Below are positions 44,101 to 52,807 of a DNA stretch of 64,000 nucleotides, piece after piece. The notes beneath the pieces are model-generated. The model was given only the letters and a program-made list of their open reading frames with translations. It searched no databases and was not told the DNA's origin. The stretch is from Parapedobacter pyrenivorans_A (GTDB lineage: Bacteria > Bacteroidota > Bacteroidia > Sphingobacteriales > Sphingobacteriaceae), in contig NZ_JBHEUZ010000009.1 of assembly GCF_041925275.1 (NCBI RefSeq), positions 1-64,000 of the forward strand. The letters run 5' to 3'. Positions within the stretch are counted from its first letter, which is position 1. Every line of letters starts with the position of its first letter. The position numbers were made by a program, and so were the translations under genes.

Positions 44101-44374
44101 TAAATATTAGGGTGCTGGTACTACCTACGCGCAAGGTAAAGCGGCCATCGGCATCGGTACTCGTGCTGTTGCCTCCCGCCCCCTTTTCGATAATGGAGAC
44201 ATTGGACAATGGCGCCCCGTTCTTGTCCAACACCGTACCGGACACCAAGATCTGCTCTTGGTTGATCATCAGGGAACTAGCGCCAGCCACCCCCTGCCCG
44301 GCAAACATGCAAAATAAAAACAGGAGTGCTAACTGGCCCACCGTTTTCTTCGTTTCAATTATTTTTCGTTTCAT
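41171..44374 (-). CDS. susC: SusC/RagA-family TonB-dependent outer membrane receptor
   Basis: The 1067-residue protein has a signal region (LALLFLFCMFAGQGVAGA), a carboxypeptidase-like beta domain (VSGTVLDKNGAPLSNVSIIE, about 43-120), the plug (RVAGMAVTVNGSPDPSAAVR and the SusC signature NNNNPLYIIDGTPT) and a 22-strand barrel ending in the aromatic SMTFAINVSF. It imports oligosaccharides with SusD using TonB energy. Its ATG overlaps the stop of the GH32 gene (ATGA, 44371-44374), so the enzyme and transporter are made together. Confidence 0.97.
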   Translation of the reverse strand: MKRKIIETKKTVGQLALLFLFCMFAGQGVAGASSLMINQEQILVSGTVLDKNGAPLSNVSIIEKGAGGNSTSTDADGRFTLRVGSTSTLIFSYVGYKTTELAASTVQELTIRLVEDALNLDEVVVTGYTTQRKADLTGAVSVINVNQLRSSTTGSAMRAAQGRVAGMAVTVNGSPDPSAAVRIRGEGTLNNNNPLYIIDGTPTTRSMAELATMDIESIQVLKDASSASIYGSRAANGVIIITTRRGKKGTTVDFTASNTLTSSVKPFELMNTEQRGIAQYWAIKNDNPTADPNLVGIGFVRDFGGLYQYEDHQDANGNWMLDRVTWREYLDPIEQTMRSADTDWQREILRTGMIQQYNVTVSSGTDNGNALFAADYYDNKGTIDGSFFRRFNARINTDYSWLDGKVKIGENFTVSQWRSSSNVGDGNLGSTKSLMSIVPVHTVDGVGWGGPIGGMSDRQNPVRLIADNKQNHQDNLRLFGNTYLNIELLKGLNFRSSFGVDFVGYWRRTMDLTYESGFLSEARNGVYQTSNYNYDWNNSNILQYVFDVDQHNFDVMVGQETVDHSYQSHWGSRRVFALETPDYMQLDAGEEDRENGGGSSNNTLISWFGKFNYNFGDRYLASGTLRRDASSVFGANNRWATFPAVSFGWVLNNEPFLQDALAGFSQLKLRYGWGQNGNSQIDDYAAYLMYSPLYDPNSVWDWNWGTAYDFTGEGGSNLPSGFRRTQRNNPDLRWETTTQHNFGVDFALFAGKFGGSLDYYLKKTTDILMKPGTVATLGEGAQMWLNGADIDNKGIELTLNYADNFGDVGLNISGVVSHNKQRILKVPDEVINNFAGNGTDQNILGRSRSSMYGYIADGLFQSQAEVDAHATQVGAAPGRIRFQDVNGDGKIDQEDRAWLGNQDPSAEYGVNVGVTWKNFDFAVFFNGLAGKKLNVQGWKSWTDIYALSTSGENYGTRLLDAWTPTNTNTTIPAISINNYNDEGRFSTYYVETGSYMKIRNMELGYTLPTALLDQVRMKRVRLALRADNVLLIKKTWGDNPYTGLDPETPGNGYPLPFSMTFAINVSF

Positions 44375-45906
44375 AAATTAGGGTTATTAAGATTAGCTAT
44401 CTTTTCGATTTTTACATCCCGGATGGCAGCATTACCGTTCTTGACATAGAAGAAGAGGTTATTTCCCTTTTGTTCAGGCAACCGATTCACCACGGTCCGT
44501 TTGTTATTCACCGATACATCAAAAAAATCTTCATATACGATTACGTCCAGCAGTATCGGCTCATTTAGGCCTTTTACCGCATCAATCAAGGTGTTATGCA
44601 TGAGCACCGTTTCGTGATTCGGGTTCAGCGCCAACCGATAGCCGCTCGCGCGCTTATCCGTGGCCCGCAAAAACAACCCCAGCTCCTCATAATTGCCATC
44701 CGGTTCAATGCGCATGGAGATCCGGTAATTATCGGGCAGGTCATTCACTTCCGCCACCCCCACTTCACCAGCCGCCTTTATTTCCACGCGCCCATCCATG
44801 ACGGCGACGACCGACGGAGCCGAAGTCTTGATTTGGGGCATAGCCATCGGTAACGACGCCGGCAGCACCTCGGGCAGGAATTTGGTGGCCAACGTTCCAT
44901 CCGGCTCCTGGTAAACTTCCCGGAAAAGTATCGTGCCGCCCCAAATTCGGTCGCCATCATCCCGATCATCGGCACGGTAGGGCGAGTAGGCGACCGCAAT
45001 ACGGCGCCCGTCCTCAAACCCGGCCGTTTTGTAGACGCACTCGAAATGTGCAATCAAGGCTTGCGACTCGGGATAGATCCATGGGCCGTAAGGTTCTTTG
45101 GCCATCACGTAATGGGTATGCCCCGCTATGCTATACAACAGGTAATACCAATCGTTCCATTTGAAATAGTCCGCGCATTCGGGCGTGCCCTGTTGCCCAC
45201 GCAAGGGCGATTCCACTTCCTCCCAGTTTTTCAGATCCGTTGAAACCAAGTGCACCAGGTAGCCACCGAAGCCGCTGATTGCCGGCTCCTTGAGGTTGCC
45301 CGAAACAAAAAGATGGAACTGACCGTCCTCCCCCTTAAAGACTTTCGGATCCCTAAAATCCCGACTGATGCATTCCTCCGGGGCCAGGTAAAAGGGATTG
45401 GGCATTTGCTTCTCGTAGGTGTAGCCCCCATCATTGCTGATCGCATAGCTCAGCTGCTCGTGTACACCATTGTCGTCCTTTACACGCGTGGCATAAAACG
45501 CATAAAATTGACCGTTATGCTCGATTACGGATCCCGTGCAAATTGACTTTTCCCACGCTTCATTTTCGATGCCTAATGCTACCGGATGATGCTCCCAATG
45601 AACAAGGTCCGTGGTGGTACTCAGTGCCCATTGATGCCCACCCAAGCCATCCAAACCGGCATGATGCCCTTCATCCAACAGCCAATACAAGTAAAATGTA
45701 CCATTGTGGTAATAAGGCATTCCGTCGCCCGAAAACAAATGCGGTTCGATGGGTTTGAAATATTGCAGTTGCGTGGTCCGTTGGATCGAAGGACTATAAT
45801 CTTTGACCACTTGCGCGGATGATAACGCTGCAACCAACAGCAGCAATACAGAGACACCGCTGAATTTGTAATAGCTAGGCAAACACTTAAATCGATTACT
45901 AGACAT
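44371..45906 (-). CDS. GH32-type glycoside hydrolase
   Basis: Glycoside hydrolase family 32 enzymes split fructans and sucrose-like substrates. The 511-residue protein (start at 45906; the ATG at 45930 adds 8 residues) has a signal peptide and a five-bladed propeller. The nucleophile region reads SGDGMPYYHNGTFYLYWLLD, where WMNDPNG is usual, so the Asp remains but the flanks are unusual; RDP is intact in ISRDFRDPKVF, and the acid/base Glu is in TPECADYFKW. The C-terminal beta-sandwich follows from about 380. It is the first gene of the operon with susC and susD. Specificity is uncertain because of the altered first motif. Confidence 0.85.
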   Translation of the reverse strand: MSSNRFKCLPSYYKFSGVSVLLLLVAALSSAQVVKDYSPSIQRTTQLQYFKPIEPHLFSGDGMPYYHNGTFYLYWLLDEGHHAGLDGLGGHQWALSTTTDLVHWEHHPVALGIENEAWEKSICTGSVIEHNGQFYAFYATRVKDDNGVHEQLSYAISNDGGYTYEKQMPNPFYLAPEECISRDFRDPKVFKGEDGQFHLFVSGNLKEPAISGFGGYLVHLVSTDLKNWEEVESPLRGQQGTPECADYFKWNDWYYLLYSIAGHTHYVMAKEPYGPWIYPESQALIAHFECVYKTAGFEDGRRIAVAYSPYRADDRDDGDRIWGGTILFREVYQEPDGTLATKFLPEVLPASLPMAMPQIKTSAPSVVAVMDGRVEIKAAGEVGVAEVNDLPDNYRISMRIEPDGNYEELGLFLRATDKRASGYRLALNPNHETVLMHNTLIDAVKGLNEPILLDVIVYEDFFDVSVNNKRTVVNRLPEQKGNNLFFYVKNGNAAIRDVKIEKIANLNNPNL

Positions 45907-46343
45907 GGTTATAAACGTTACATGAAACAAGGCATAATTGGCACTAATTCGTTGCCAAATATAGCGGCGATATTTACAAAAGCAAAACTATTTTATCACA
46001 ATTTATTATCATAATGTTTACATATAAAATACATAAGACAGCCTAATTTTTGAAAAACACTCATCAAATTCGTAATCATTCAATCAGAAATTTACATAAT
46101 CAACTTATAATAAGTAATATATAAAACAAAACCTGTTTATATCAGACCATACGTTAAGTATGGTTACATACATAAAATGTAAACATTTAAGTGGTAAATA
46201 TTTTTTATACAGCTAATAATAACTGGAAAAATTCAGAGAAAAGGAAAGAAAAAAGCCAAAATAAATCGCAACTTATCTACAATAATGTAAATTATTTGAC
46301 AAATAATATTACATTTGACACCACAATGTAAATACCTTTAATT
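45907..46343. promoter_or_regulatory. Divergent promoter region with three AATGT/ACATT palindromes
   Basis: This AT-rich spacer separates the GH32-susCD operon from the regulator gene. Palindromes are ATGTTTACAT (46014-46023), AAATGTAAACATTT (46175-46188) and a large near-perfect inverted repeat of AATGTAAATTATTTG with its complement (46284-46315, one extra base). The last ends 28 bases before the regulator ATG. They share the half-site AATGT and are the likely operators of the GntR/LacI-type regulator, for both directions. Confidence 0.65.
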
Positions 46344-47435
46344 ATGTCTGCTAAAACAAGCTACAAGACGATCTACGACACGCTCAAGGACCAGATCATT
46401 AAGGAAGGGTTTCTGCCGGGTGCCATGCTACCGACCGAACAGACGCTGGCCAAACGATACGACGTGTCCCGGCCTACCATCGCCAAAGTATATAACCAGC
46501 TGCAGGAGGAAGGCCTTGTAAAGAAAACCAAAGGCTTCGGAACGGTGGTCACGTATCACTATTCGAACACCCCCTACACCTTTGGCCTATTGCTTCCCGG
46601 ATCCGGAGAATCCGAGATCTTCTCTATCATCAACGATCAATTGCTGCGACAATCCGAATCGGGGATGTTTAATTGCTTTTGGGAAGGCGCTACCGCAAGC
46701 AGTGCCGAAATCCGGAAATCGCTTATTGAATCCTGTCTCGAAAGCTACATCCAGAAAAAGGTGGATGGCATTTTTTTTTCCCCCCTTGAACGCGTACCAG
46801 ACGCTTATGAACTAAATCTCAAAATCTGCCAGACCATCCGGGAGGCAAATATCCCACTGGTACTGATCGACCGGGATATCCTCGCCGCCCCAGACCGCAG
46901 CGAATTCGATGTGGTATGCATCGATAATTTCAGCGCCGGTTGCGTCATGGCCCAGCATCTCATCGATCGCGGCTGCGAAAAATTACATTTTTTCTACCGG
47001 CCGGGGTCCGCCAGCTCGGTAGATCTGCGCCTTTCTGGGGTGCGTGATACGGCGCTCAAGCACGGCTATGCGTTTACGGAAAGCAATGTGTTCTGCGGCA
47101 GTCCCGAGGATTTGGAGTTGGTAAAGGGCATGGAAGTGATTGCCGGCAAAACGGGAATCATCTGCGCCAACGATTCGACGGCAGCCGTATTGATGTCTTC
47201 ATTGGACGACCTCGGAATCGAGATATCGAAAGACATCCTGATCTGCGGATACGACGACATGAAATACTCCAAACACCTGAAGCATTCGTTGACGTCATTC
47301 CGCCAGCCTTGCGAGGAGATTGCCAACCTCAGCATCGAGCTGCTGATGCGCAGGTTGAAGGAAAACAACCGCATCCCGATTACCGTAAACCTCAAAGGAG
47401 ATATCGTCATCCGTGAATCCAGTCAATTTCGTTAA
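46344..47435 (+). CDS. GntR/LacI-type hybrid transcription regulator (AraR-like)
   Basis: The 363-residue protein combines an N-terminal GntR winged helix (about 1-70; TEQTLAKRYDVSRPTIAKVY is the recognition part) with a LacI-type periplasmic-binding sensor domain (DGIFFSPLER, DNFSAGCVMAQHLIDRG, ICANDSTAAVLMSSLDDLGI, CGYDDMKYSKHL, TSFRQPCEEI). This is the AraR layout: the sensor binds a sugar and the N-terminus releases DNA. It probably controls the divergent operon and its own. It is 15 bases before the second GH32-like gene. Confidence 0.92.
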   Translation: MSAKTSYKTIYDTLKDQIIKEGFLPGAMLPTEQTLAKRYDVSRPTIAKVYNQLQEEGLVKKTKGFGTVVTYHYSNTPYTFGLLLPGSGESEIFSIINDQLLRQSESGMFNCFWEGATASSAEIRKSLIESCLESYIQKKVDGIFFSPLERVPDAYELNLKICQTIREANIPLVLIDRDILAAPDRSEFDVVCIDNFSAGCVMAQHLIDRGCEKLHFFYRPGSASSVDLRLSGVRDTALKHGYAFTESNVFCGSPEDLELVKGMEVIAGKTGIICANDSTAAVLMSSLDDLGIEISKDILICGYDDMKYSKHLKHSLTSFRQPCEEIANLSIELLMRRLKENNRIPITVNLKGDIVIRESSQFR

Positions 47436-47450
47436 CTAATTCAAAGAAAA

Positions 47451-49517
47451 ATGAGACCAATTTATCCCTTCCTTATGCTGATCAGCTGCAGCCTGCTTTT
47501 TATCGGTTGCGTTGAAAAGAAAAAAGCCGTTCAAATCGAGCTCAACGCGGCCCCTTGGGTATTTTCCCAGGGCGTCGCACCGGCCAGCACGCTATCGCCG
47601 AAGTCGGCCCAGGGCACCTTTGATGCACCGGCAGACAGCAGCAGCTTTACAATCAAGCTAACCGCCACGCTGGGTCAGCACCTATCCAGCGAGCAGCTGC
47701 TGTATATTCCCGGTGTGCTGGAGGTTACGACGTTCAAGCACGATCCCTCCGACCGCAAAGCCCAAAATTATCCGGCCTATCCAATGGCGGATGGTTCGGT
47801 TCCCGTATTTCAAGCGGCATTGCGGCTGCACCCGCTTCCAAACAGTACCGAAAAGGAGGTACGGGATATGATTATCGGCATTCCATTGGGGATTTTGACC
47901 GAATCCACGGGCCAACATGAAATCGTCCTCCATTTTTCGGGTGTACGGTGGTCACTGTATGTAGACGGCGAACTGCTAGACAATGATTTCGCATTGGGCT
48001 ATCCCCAATGGCCTGCCCAGCACAGCTGGGAGATTGACCCCAACCTGGTTTCCAAAGCCGAACTCTTCGTCCCCGGCCTGGAGCCTGAAAAAACGGTATT
48101 GAAAACTCCCCGAATCGCGAAGGATATCCAATACTGGACCCCTGCCGGCCACAACACCTGGGTGGGCGACGTTGCCACCTTCTACCATGAGGGGCGGTAT
48201 CACGTATTTTACCTGTTTGACCGGCGGGGTCACGCCAGCAAATTTGGCCGCGGTGGGCATTATTTCGAACACTTATCAACGAGCGACTTCGTCACCTGGA
48301 CCGAACACGAAGCCGCCACTCCCATCGAAAGCCAATGGGAGACGCTGGGCACGGGCACGCCATTCATCAGCGACGGCAAACTTTGCATCAGTTATGGCCT
48401 GCACACCACCCGTATCTATCCCAGAGAAGCAACCACTCTGCCGCTGCTAATGGATTATTACAACCAACACGGCACCACGGGATCGTTCGGGTACGATACC
48501 CTATCGGGATATCCCGCCGGATCCACCTACTCCATCAGCGCCGATGGCATCAGCAATTTCAAAAAGACACACACGCTATTCCACCATTGCGAAAACCCCA
48601 GTGTCTATACCGATCCCGAAGGCCGCCTGCGCATGCTGGCGAACTACGGCGCAAAGGGAACCTGGGAATCAAAATCGATCGAAGGCGGTTGGAAATCCAT
48701 TAATCCGGGGTTTCCTCCAGGTGGTGATTGCACGTTTTTCTTCCGTTGGGGGAATTACGACTACGTGATCGGTGGCTTTACCGGCCTCTGGTCAAAGCCA
48801 GCTAGCGCACCGGAAGACGGGTATACGGACGTTGTCAAGCAGGGGCTTGATTTCTATAATGGCATGTGCGTACCCGCGGTTACGGAAATCAACGACGGCC
48901 GGTTCCTGATGGCCGGTTGGATTCCGATGGCCAACTGGGGTGGCACGTTAAACATCCATGAAATGCTCCAGTTTCCGGACGGACGGATCGGCACCAAATG
49001 GATGGAAGAGCTCGTCCCTGTAACCCAAAAGCAACGCGCACTGGCCGATGAAATCGAGGAGAACTCCACGTTCGAGGTCGATGCCCCCTCCTTCCTGCTG
49101 ACGTTTGATGTAAAACCTGGTGAGGACCTATCCGGAAAACTTGGCGCCCTGTTCTTAGGCGAAGACGGAGCCGAGCACGCCTGCGAATTCCAGTTGAGTC
49201 CGCACGGGAAAAGGGCGCAATACGGTCAAGGATTTCTTCAGCAGTTCTCCGACCAGGAAAAGACCCTGCGCGAAGGCGGTTTTCCGAACCACGCCCGCCA
49301 CTATGGCATCGAAAACCTCTTCGATACGGACGGGCCGTTCACCGTCCGCATGTTCGTCAAATACGACACCAAGTATGGCGGATCACAGATCGATACTGAA
49401 ATCGCCGGCAAACGCACCATGATCACGTTCTGCCCCGGTTTGAAAGTCGAAAAACTGCTTTTCAGATCGGATGATACCGGCATTCGAAACGTTAAACTGG
49501 CAGCATACAATCATTAA
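47451..49517 (+). CDS. GH32-like lipoprotein with altered catalytic motifs
   Basis: The 688-residue protein is a lipoprotein (LLFIGCVEKK, Cys19). An N-terminal beta domain (about 25-220) precedes a GH32-like propeller (TWVGDVATFYHEGRYHVFYL, about 240), where the first Asp is kept, but the RDP motif reads ENPSVYTD and the EC motif reads GGDCTFFF, with Asp instead of Glu. A C-terminal sandwich follows. It could be an active enzyme with unusual specificity or a binding protein. It is co-transcribed with the regulator and followed by a hairpin terminator. Confidence 0.8.
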   Translation: MRPIYPFLMLISCSLLFIGCVEKKKAVQIELNAAPWVFSQGVAPASTLSPKSAQGTFDAPADSSSFTIKLTATLGQHLSSEQLLYIPGVLEVTTFKHDPSDRKAQNYPAYPMADGSVPVFQAALRLHPLPNSTEKEVRDMIIGIPLGILTESTGQHEIVLHFSGVRWSLYVDGELLDNDFALGYPQWPAQHSWEIDPNLVSKAELFVPGLEPEKTVLKTPRIAKDIQYWTPAGHNTWVGDVATFYHEGRYHVFYLFDRRGHASKFGRGGHYFEHLSTSDFVTWTEHEAATPIESQWETLGTGTPFISDGKLCISYGLHTTRIYPREATTLPLLMDYYNQHGTTGSFGYDTLSGYPAGSTYSISADGISNFKKTHTLFHHCENPSVYTDPEGRLRMLANYGAKGTWESKSIEGGWKSINPGFPPGGDCTFFFRWGNYDYVIGGFTGLWSKPASAPEDGYTDVVKQGLDFYNGMCVPAVTEINDGRFLMAGWIPMANWGGTLNIHEMLQFPDGRIGTKWMEELVPVTQKQRALADEIEENSTFEVDAPSFLLTFDVKPGEDLSGKLGALFLGEDGAEHACEFQLSPHGKRAQYGQGFLQQFSDQEKTLREGGFPNHARHYGIENLFDTDGPFTVRMFVKYDTKYGGSQIDTEIAGKRTMITFCPGLKVEKLLFRSDDTGIRNVKLAAYNH

Positions 49518-49541
49518 ATATCCCCCCTCAAAAGAACCAGA

Positions 49542-49571
49542 ACCGCTCGCTCCCTTACAGGGACGAGCGGT
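49542..49571 (+). terminator. Hairpin terminator after the GH32-like gene
   Basis: Arms ACCGCTCG (49542-49549) and CGAGCGGT (49564-49571) pair perfectly; a short T-rich stretch (ATTGTTT) follows. The remaining spacer to 49802 shows no gene; the last 80 bases are AT-rich and probably carry the promoter of the DJ-1 family gene. Confidence 0.75.
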
Positions 49572-49802
49572 ATTGTTTCGTCAGGCCTTCTATCTTACTT
49601 AATCTATATCCCATTTTACTTCAGCGGTTTAACCGACCCCGACTCGAACGGACCATCCAAATCAGTCGTTCACGTTATGGCCAATGGTAAACGCAAGGGG
49701 TGCATCGGTAATGTAGCGTATTATTTAACATTAAACCAACACTACAACCAATAGATTGTTGTAAATTGGGTGTTTTATTAGATTCACTAAAAGCACAGTA
49801 TT

Positions 49803-50381
49803 ATGGCAAAGAAAGTTTTGTTAGTCGTTGGAGACTACGTGGAAGATTACGAAGCAATGGTTCCGTTTCAGGCAATGGGATCCATTGGCATCGAGGTTGA
49901 TGCCATTGCGCCCGACCGCAAAAGTGGTGAGGTAGTACCCACCGCGGTACACGATTTCACCGGCGACCAAACCTACAAGGAGCTTCGTGGCCACAATTTC
50001 GCCATCAACAAGAATTTTGACGATGTAGATCCCGCCGAATATGACGGTCTGTATATCGCAGGCGGCCGGTCGGCAGAGTACATCCGGCTCAACAAGCGGG
50101 TATTGGAAATCACGAAGCACTTCTTCGATGCCGACAAACCAGTGGCGGCAATCTGTCACGGCATCCAGGTATTAACCGCCGCAAAAGTACTGACCGGCAG
50201 AACACTGACTGCCTATGTAGCTGTGGGGCCCGATATCGAACTTGCCGGCGGAACGTGGAAAAACATTCCCGCAGACCAAGCCGTGGTAGATGGCAACCTG
50301 GTTACATCTCCAGCGTGGCCAGGACACCAGGCTATCTTAAAGGAATTCTACAAGCTTCTTGGCATGGTGATATCGTCGTGA
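49803..50381 (+). CDS. DJ-1/PfpI-family protein
   Basis: The 192-residue protein has the DJ-1/PfpI fold with catalytic Cys in AAICHGIQVL (nucleophile elbow), VGDYVEDYEAM at the N-terminus carrying the conserved Glu, and YDGLYIAGGRSAEYIR. Family members are glyoxalases, proteases or chaperones in stress resistance. It stands alone between hairpin terminator and the DUF6624 gene. Confidence 0.9.
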   Translation: MAKKVLLVVGDYVEDYEAMVPFQAMGSIGIEVDAIAPDRKSGEVVPTAVHDFTGDQTYKELRGHNFAINKNFDDVDPAEYDGLYIAGGRSAEYIRLNKRVLEITKHFFDADKPVAAICHGIQVLTAAKVLTGRTLTAYVAVGPDIELAGGTWKNIPADQAVVDGNLVTSPAWPGHQAILKEFYKLLGMVISS

Positions 50382-50491
50382 AATAGACGCGATTACCGTG
50401 CTTGCCCCTTAGCGGAGCAGGCGACATTCGTCAACCCTTAAAGATAGCCAAAAAGGCTTTTGCTCATTAAGGGTAACCTATCGATAACGGA

Positions 50492-51097
50492 ATGAACTAC
50501 CATCATATTGCCCAGCAAATCATCGGCATGAAAAAGGCGGACCTGGAGCTCCGGTCCCGGCTTGCCCAAAGCGGACAGCTGTCGCAAGGCTATCACAAGG
50601 CGATGGAGCGTGTCCACAACGAACATGCGCAGCGGCTGAAAGACATCATCGACACGATCGGCTATCCGACCATCGGTAAGGTGGGGGCACCAGCCAGCGA
50701 GGCCGCCTGGCTGCTCATCCAACATGCCATCGGGCAGCCCGACTTCATGAGGAAATGCCGGAAGCTACTGGAACAAGCCGTGCAGGAAAAACAGGCCGAC
50801 CCAAAAAACCTGGCCTACCTGACAGACCGGATCGCCGTGCTCGAGGGGAGCCCGCAACTTTACGGCACCCAGTTTGACTGGGACGAAAGCGGGGAATTGA
50901 AACCCAACCGTTTCGACGACCTAGATCGGGTCAATCGGCGCCGGGCCGTCATTGGACTTAACTCCCTCGAGGAGCAGATAGCGGTTATGGCGCGCCGCGC
51001 GGGAAACGATAACGAATCTCCACCCACGGATTTGAAGAAAAGGAACCGGGAAATGGACGAATGGCGGAAATCGGCGGGATGGATTATCCCCGCATGA
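50492..51097 (+). CDS. DUF6624-type protein
   Basis: The 201-residue protein resembles the DUF6624 family: a helical N-terminus (MKKADLELRSRLAQSGQLSQ), HAQRLKDIIDTIGYPTIGKV, then QHAIGQPDFMRKCRKLLEQA and YLTDRIAVLEGSPQLYGTQF. Members are of unknown function and widespread. There is no signal peptide. It has no obvious operon partner. Confidence 0.8.
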   Translation: MNYHHIAQQIIGMKKADLELRSRLAQSGQLSQGYHKAMERVHNEHAQRLKDIIDTIGYPTIGKVGAPASEAAWLLIQHAIGQPDFMRKCRKLLEQAVQEKQADPKNLAYLTDRIAVLEGSPQLYGTQFDWDESGELKPNRFDDLDRVNRRRAVIGLNSLEEQIAVMARRAGNDNESPPTDLKKRNREMDEWRKSAGWIIPA

Positions 51098-51219
51098 GAG
51101 CGTGCCGATTACGCGCCTCGTTGAGCCGTATACCGAGGACGGGAAGAATTGGAGGCCGTATAAAGCTATAAGGAAATGTAGCTATAAATATTTACATTTG
51201 GGTCTACAATCGCACTGTC

Positions 51220-51753
51220 ATGAAAGGAGCCTACTATGCATCCGGGATTATACTTATTGTTTTGCTTTCGGCGTTCGCTGCTGCTTACGTTTCCAATTGG
51301 CGGGTAAAGGAAGACGAATATGCCATTAAATTCCGCACAAAAGGTGCCTCAGGCACACTATCGGGCCTTCAGGGTGTCATCGATTTCGACACGGCCGATC
51401 TAAAAAGCTCCCACTTCGATGTGACCGTAGCCGTAAACACGATTAAAACCGGTATTTGGCTCAAAAACCGGCACGCGAAAGCAGCAGATTTCCTGGATGC
51501 GGAACGGTATCCGACCATCCGATTTGCCTCATCCGCAATTACTCCATCTAAAAATGGCTTTGTTGCTGATGGTGCGCTCACCATCAAGGATGTATCCAAA
51601 AATGTGTCGATTCCATTCACCTTCGACCATACGGGCAACGAAGGTGTATTCCGGGGCAATTTTGAACTGGACCGGAAGGATTACAACCTGGAAAAGAACC
51701 GTGTGGGCGAGACGATCCAGATCGAACTGGTTGTGCCGGTTAGAAAGCGGTAA
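51220..51753 (+). CDS. YceI-family lipid-binding protein
   Basis: YceI proteins are secreted beta-barrels that bind isoprenoid-like lipids. The 177-residue protein has an N-terminal anchor (ASGIILIVLLSAFAAAYV), then DFDTADLKSSHFDVTVAV, HAKAADFLDAERYPTIRFAS and FELDRKDYNLEKNRVGETIQ, all typical of the family. It ends 1 base from the convergent YkvA-type gene. Confidence 0.92.
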   Translation: MKGAYYASGIILIVLLSAFAAAYVSNWRVKEDEYAIKFRTKGASGTLSGLQGVIDFDTADLKSSHFDVTVAVNTIKTGIWLKNRHAKAADFLDAERYPTIRFASSAITPSKNGFVADGALTIKDVSKNVSIPFTFDHTGNEGVFRGNFELDRKDYNLEKNRVGETIQIELVVPVRKR

Positions 51754-51754
51754 C

Positions 51755-52135
51755 CTACGCTGCGCTGGCTTGTATAAATGCCTTATATTTATTGATTTCG
51801 TCCGTGAGTTTAGAAACGGCATAGGCAACGATTGTCGCGTCATCCACCCATCCCATCAACGGGATCACATCAGGCACCGCATCAAGCGGAGAAATCACAT
51901 AAGCAATCGTAGCGGCGATGATAGATAGGTTCCACTTATCCATGCGGTAACGCCCCGCAAACACATCCTTGCCCATTGCAATCAAAAGCCGGAATTCATC
52001 AACTTTCTCATCCAGGTATGCTGATTTGCTTGCTGCCTTCGCGAAGTCATCACCATGGATGCGATGCTTACGGAACAATTCGAATAAAAGGATTGCTTTA
52101 TTGAAATAGCTTTTCTTCATACGTCTATCATTCAT
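51755..52135 (-). CDS. YkvA-family (DUF1232) membrane protein
   Basis: The DUF1232 signature AYVISPLDAVPDVIPLMGWV lies in a hydrophobic region (about 85-110) of this 126-residue protein, followed by DDATIVAYAVSKLTDEINKY. The start is uncertain: ATG codons exist at 52177, 52135 and 52120. I use 52135 because the upstream part is not typical of the family. Function of the family is not settled. Confidence 0.85.
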   Translation of the reverse strand: MNDRRMKKSYFNKAILLFELFRKHRIHGDDFAKAASKSAYLDEKVDEFRLLIAMGKDVFAGRYRMDKWNLSIIAATIAYVISPLDAVPDVIPLMGWVDDATIVAYAVSKLTDEINKYKAFIQASAA

Positions 52136-52233
52136 GCTACTTACAAAGTTAAGTAATTTTGAGATGTAACGTAGCATGGCGGATAGCCGGAAAGACTATC
52201 TTCCATCCAGCGGAATGTCCGGATGTGGTTCAT

Positions 52234-52677
52234 TCATAGCTGTTCTGCTAACCCGATTAAGAGCCCTTCTGTTCCCCGAATGTAGCAAAGACGATACGAA
52301 TCTTCATACTGAACCACCTCGCCAACAAGCTCAGCGCCATTTTCTTTGAGCCGACCCACCAACTCGTCCAGGTGTTCGACCCTAAACATGATGCGCAAAT
52401 AACCGAGGGAATTAACGGGGGCTTTTCGGTGGTCCGAGACGATTGCCGGAGCAATAAACTTTGAAATCTCCAACCGGCTATGCCCATCGGGCGTAACCAT
52501 CATGGCAACCTCTACATGCTGGTCGCCAAGCCCGGTAACACGACCGGCCCACTCGCCTGCTATGGTAGCACGCCCTTCGAGCTTCAATCCGATTTCCGTG
52601 AAAAAAGCGATCGCGTTATCGAGGTTTTCTACAACGATACCGACATTGTTCATTTCAAGCAATTTACTCCTTTCCAT
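52234..52677 (-). CDS. VOC-family (glyoxalase/bleomycin resistance) protein
   Basis: The 147-residue protein is a single VOC module: MNNVGIVVENLDNAIAFFTE at the N-terminus, VEVAMMVTPDGHSRLEIS in the first half, and SLGYLRIMFRVEHLDELVGR in the second, ending GTEGLLIGLAEQL. The metal ligands are not complete in the usual positions by eye, so the reaction cannot be named. It appears monocistronic. Confidence 0.85.
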   Translation of the reverse strand: MERSKLLEMNNVGIVVENLDNAIAFFTEIGLKLEGRATIAGEWAGRVTGLGDQHVEVAMMVTPDGHSRLEISKFIAPAIVSDHRKAPVNSLGYLRIMFRVEHLDELVGRLKENGAELVGEVVQYEDSYRLCYIRGTEGLLIGLAEQL

Positions 52678-52807
52678 AGTTTGCTTTTTTTAACACAGCT
52701 AAATCGGCATGTGACGCCCAGCCGTTACTTACAAAAGTATGCCAATAGCCCCAAAAATAACTGGGGAAAAACGAAGCTGTAAACCAACAATTTCAACAAA
52801 GTTACCA

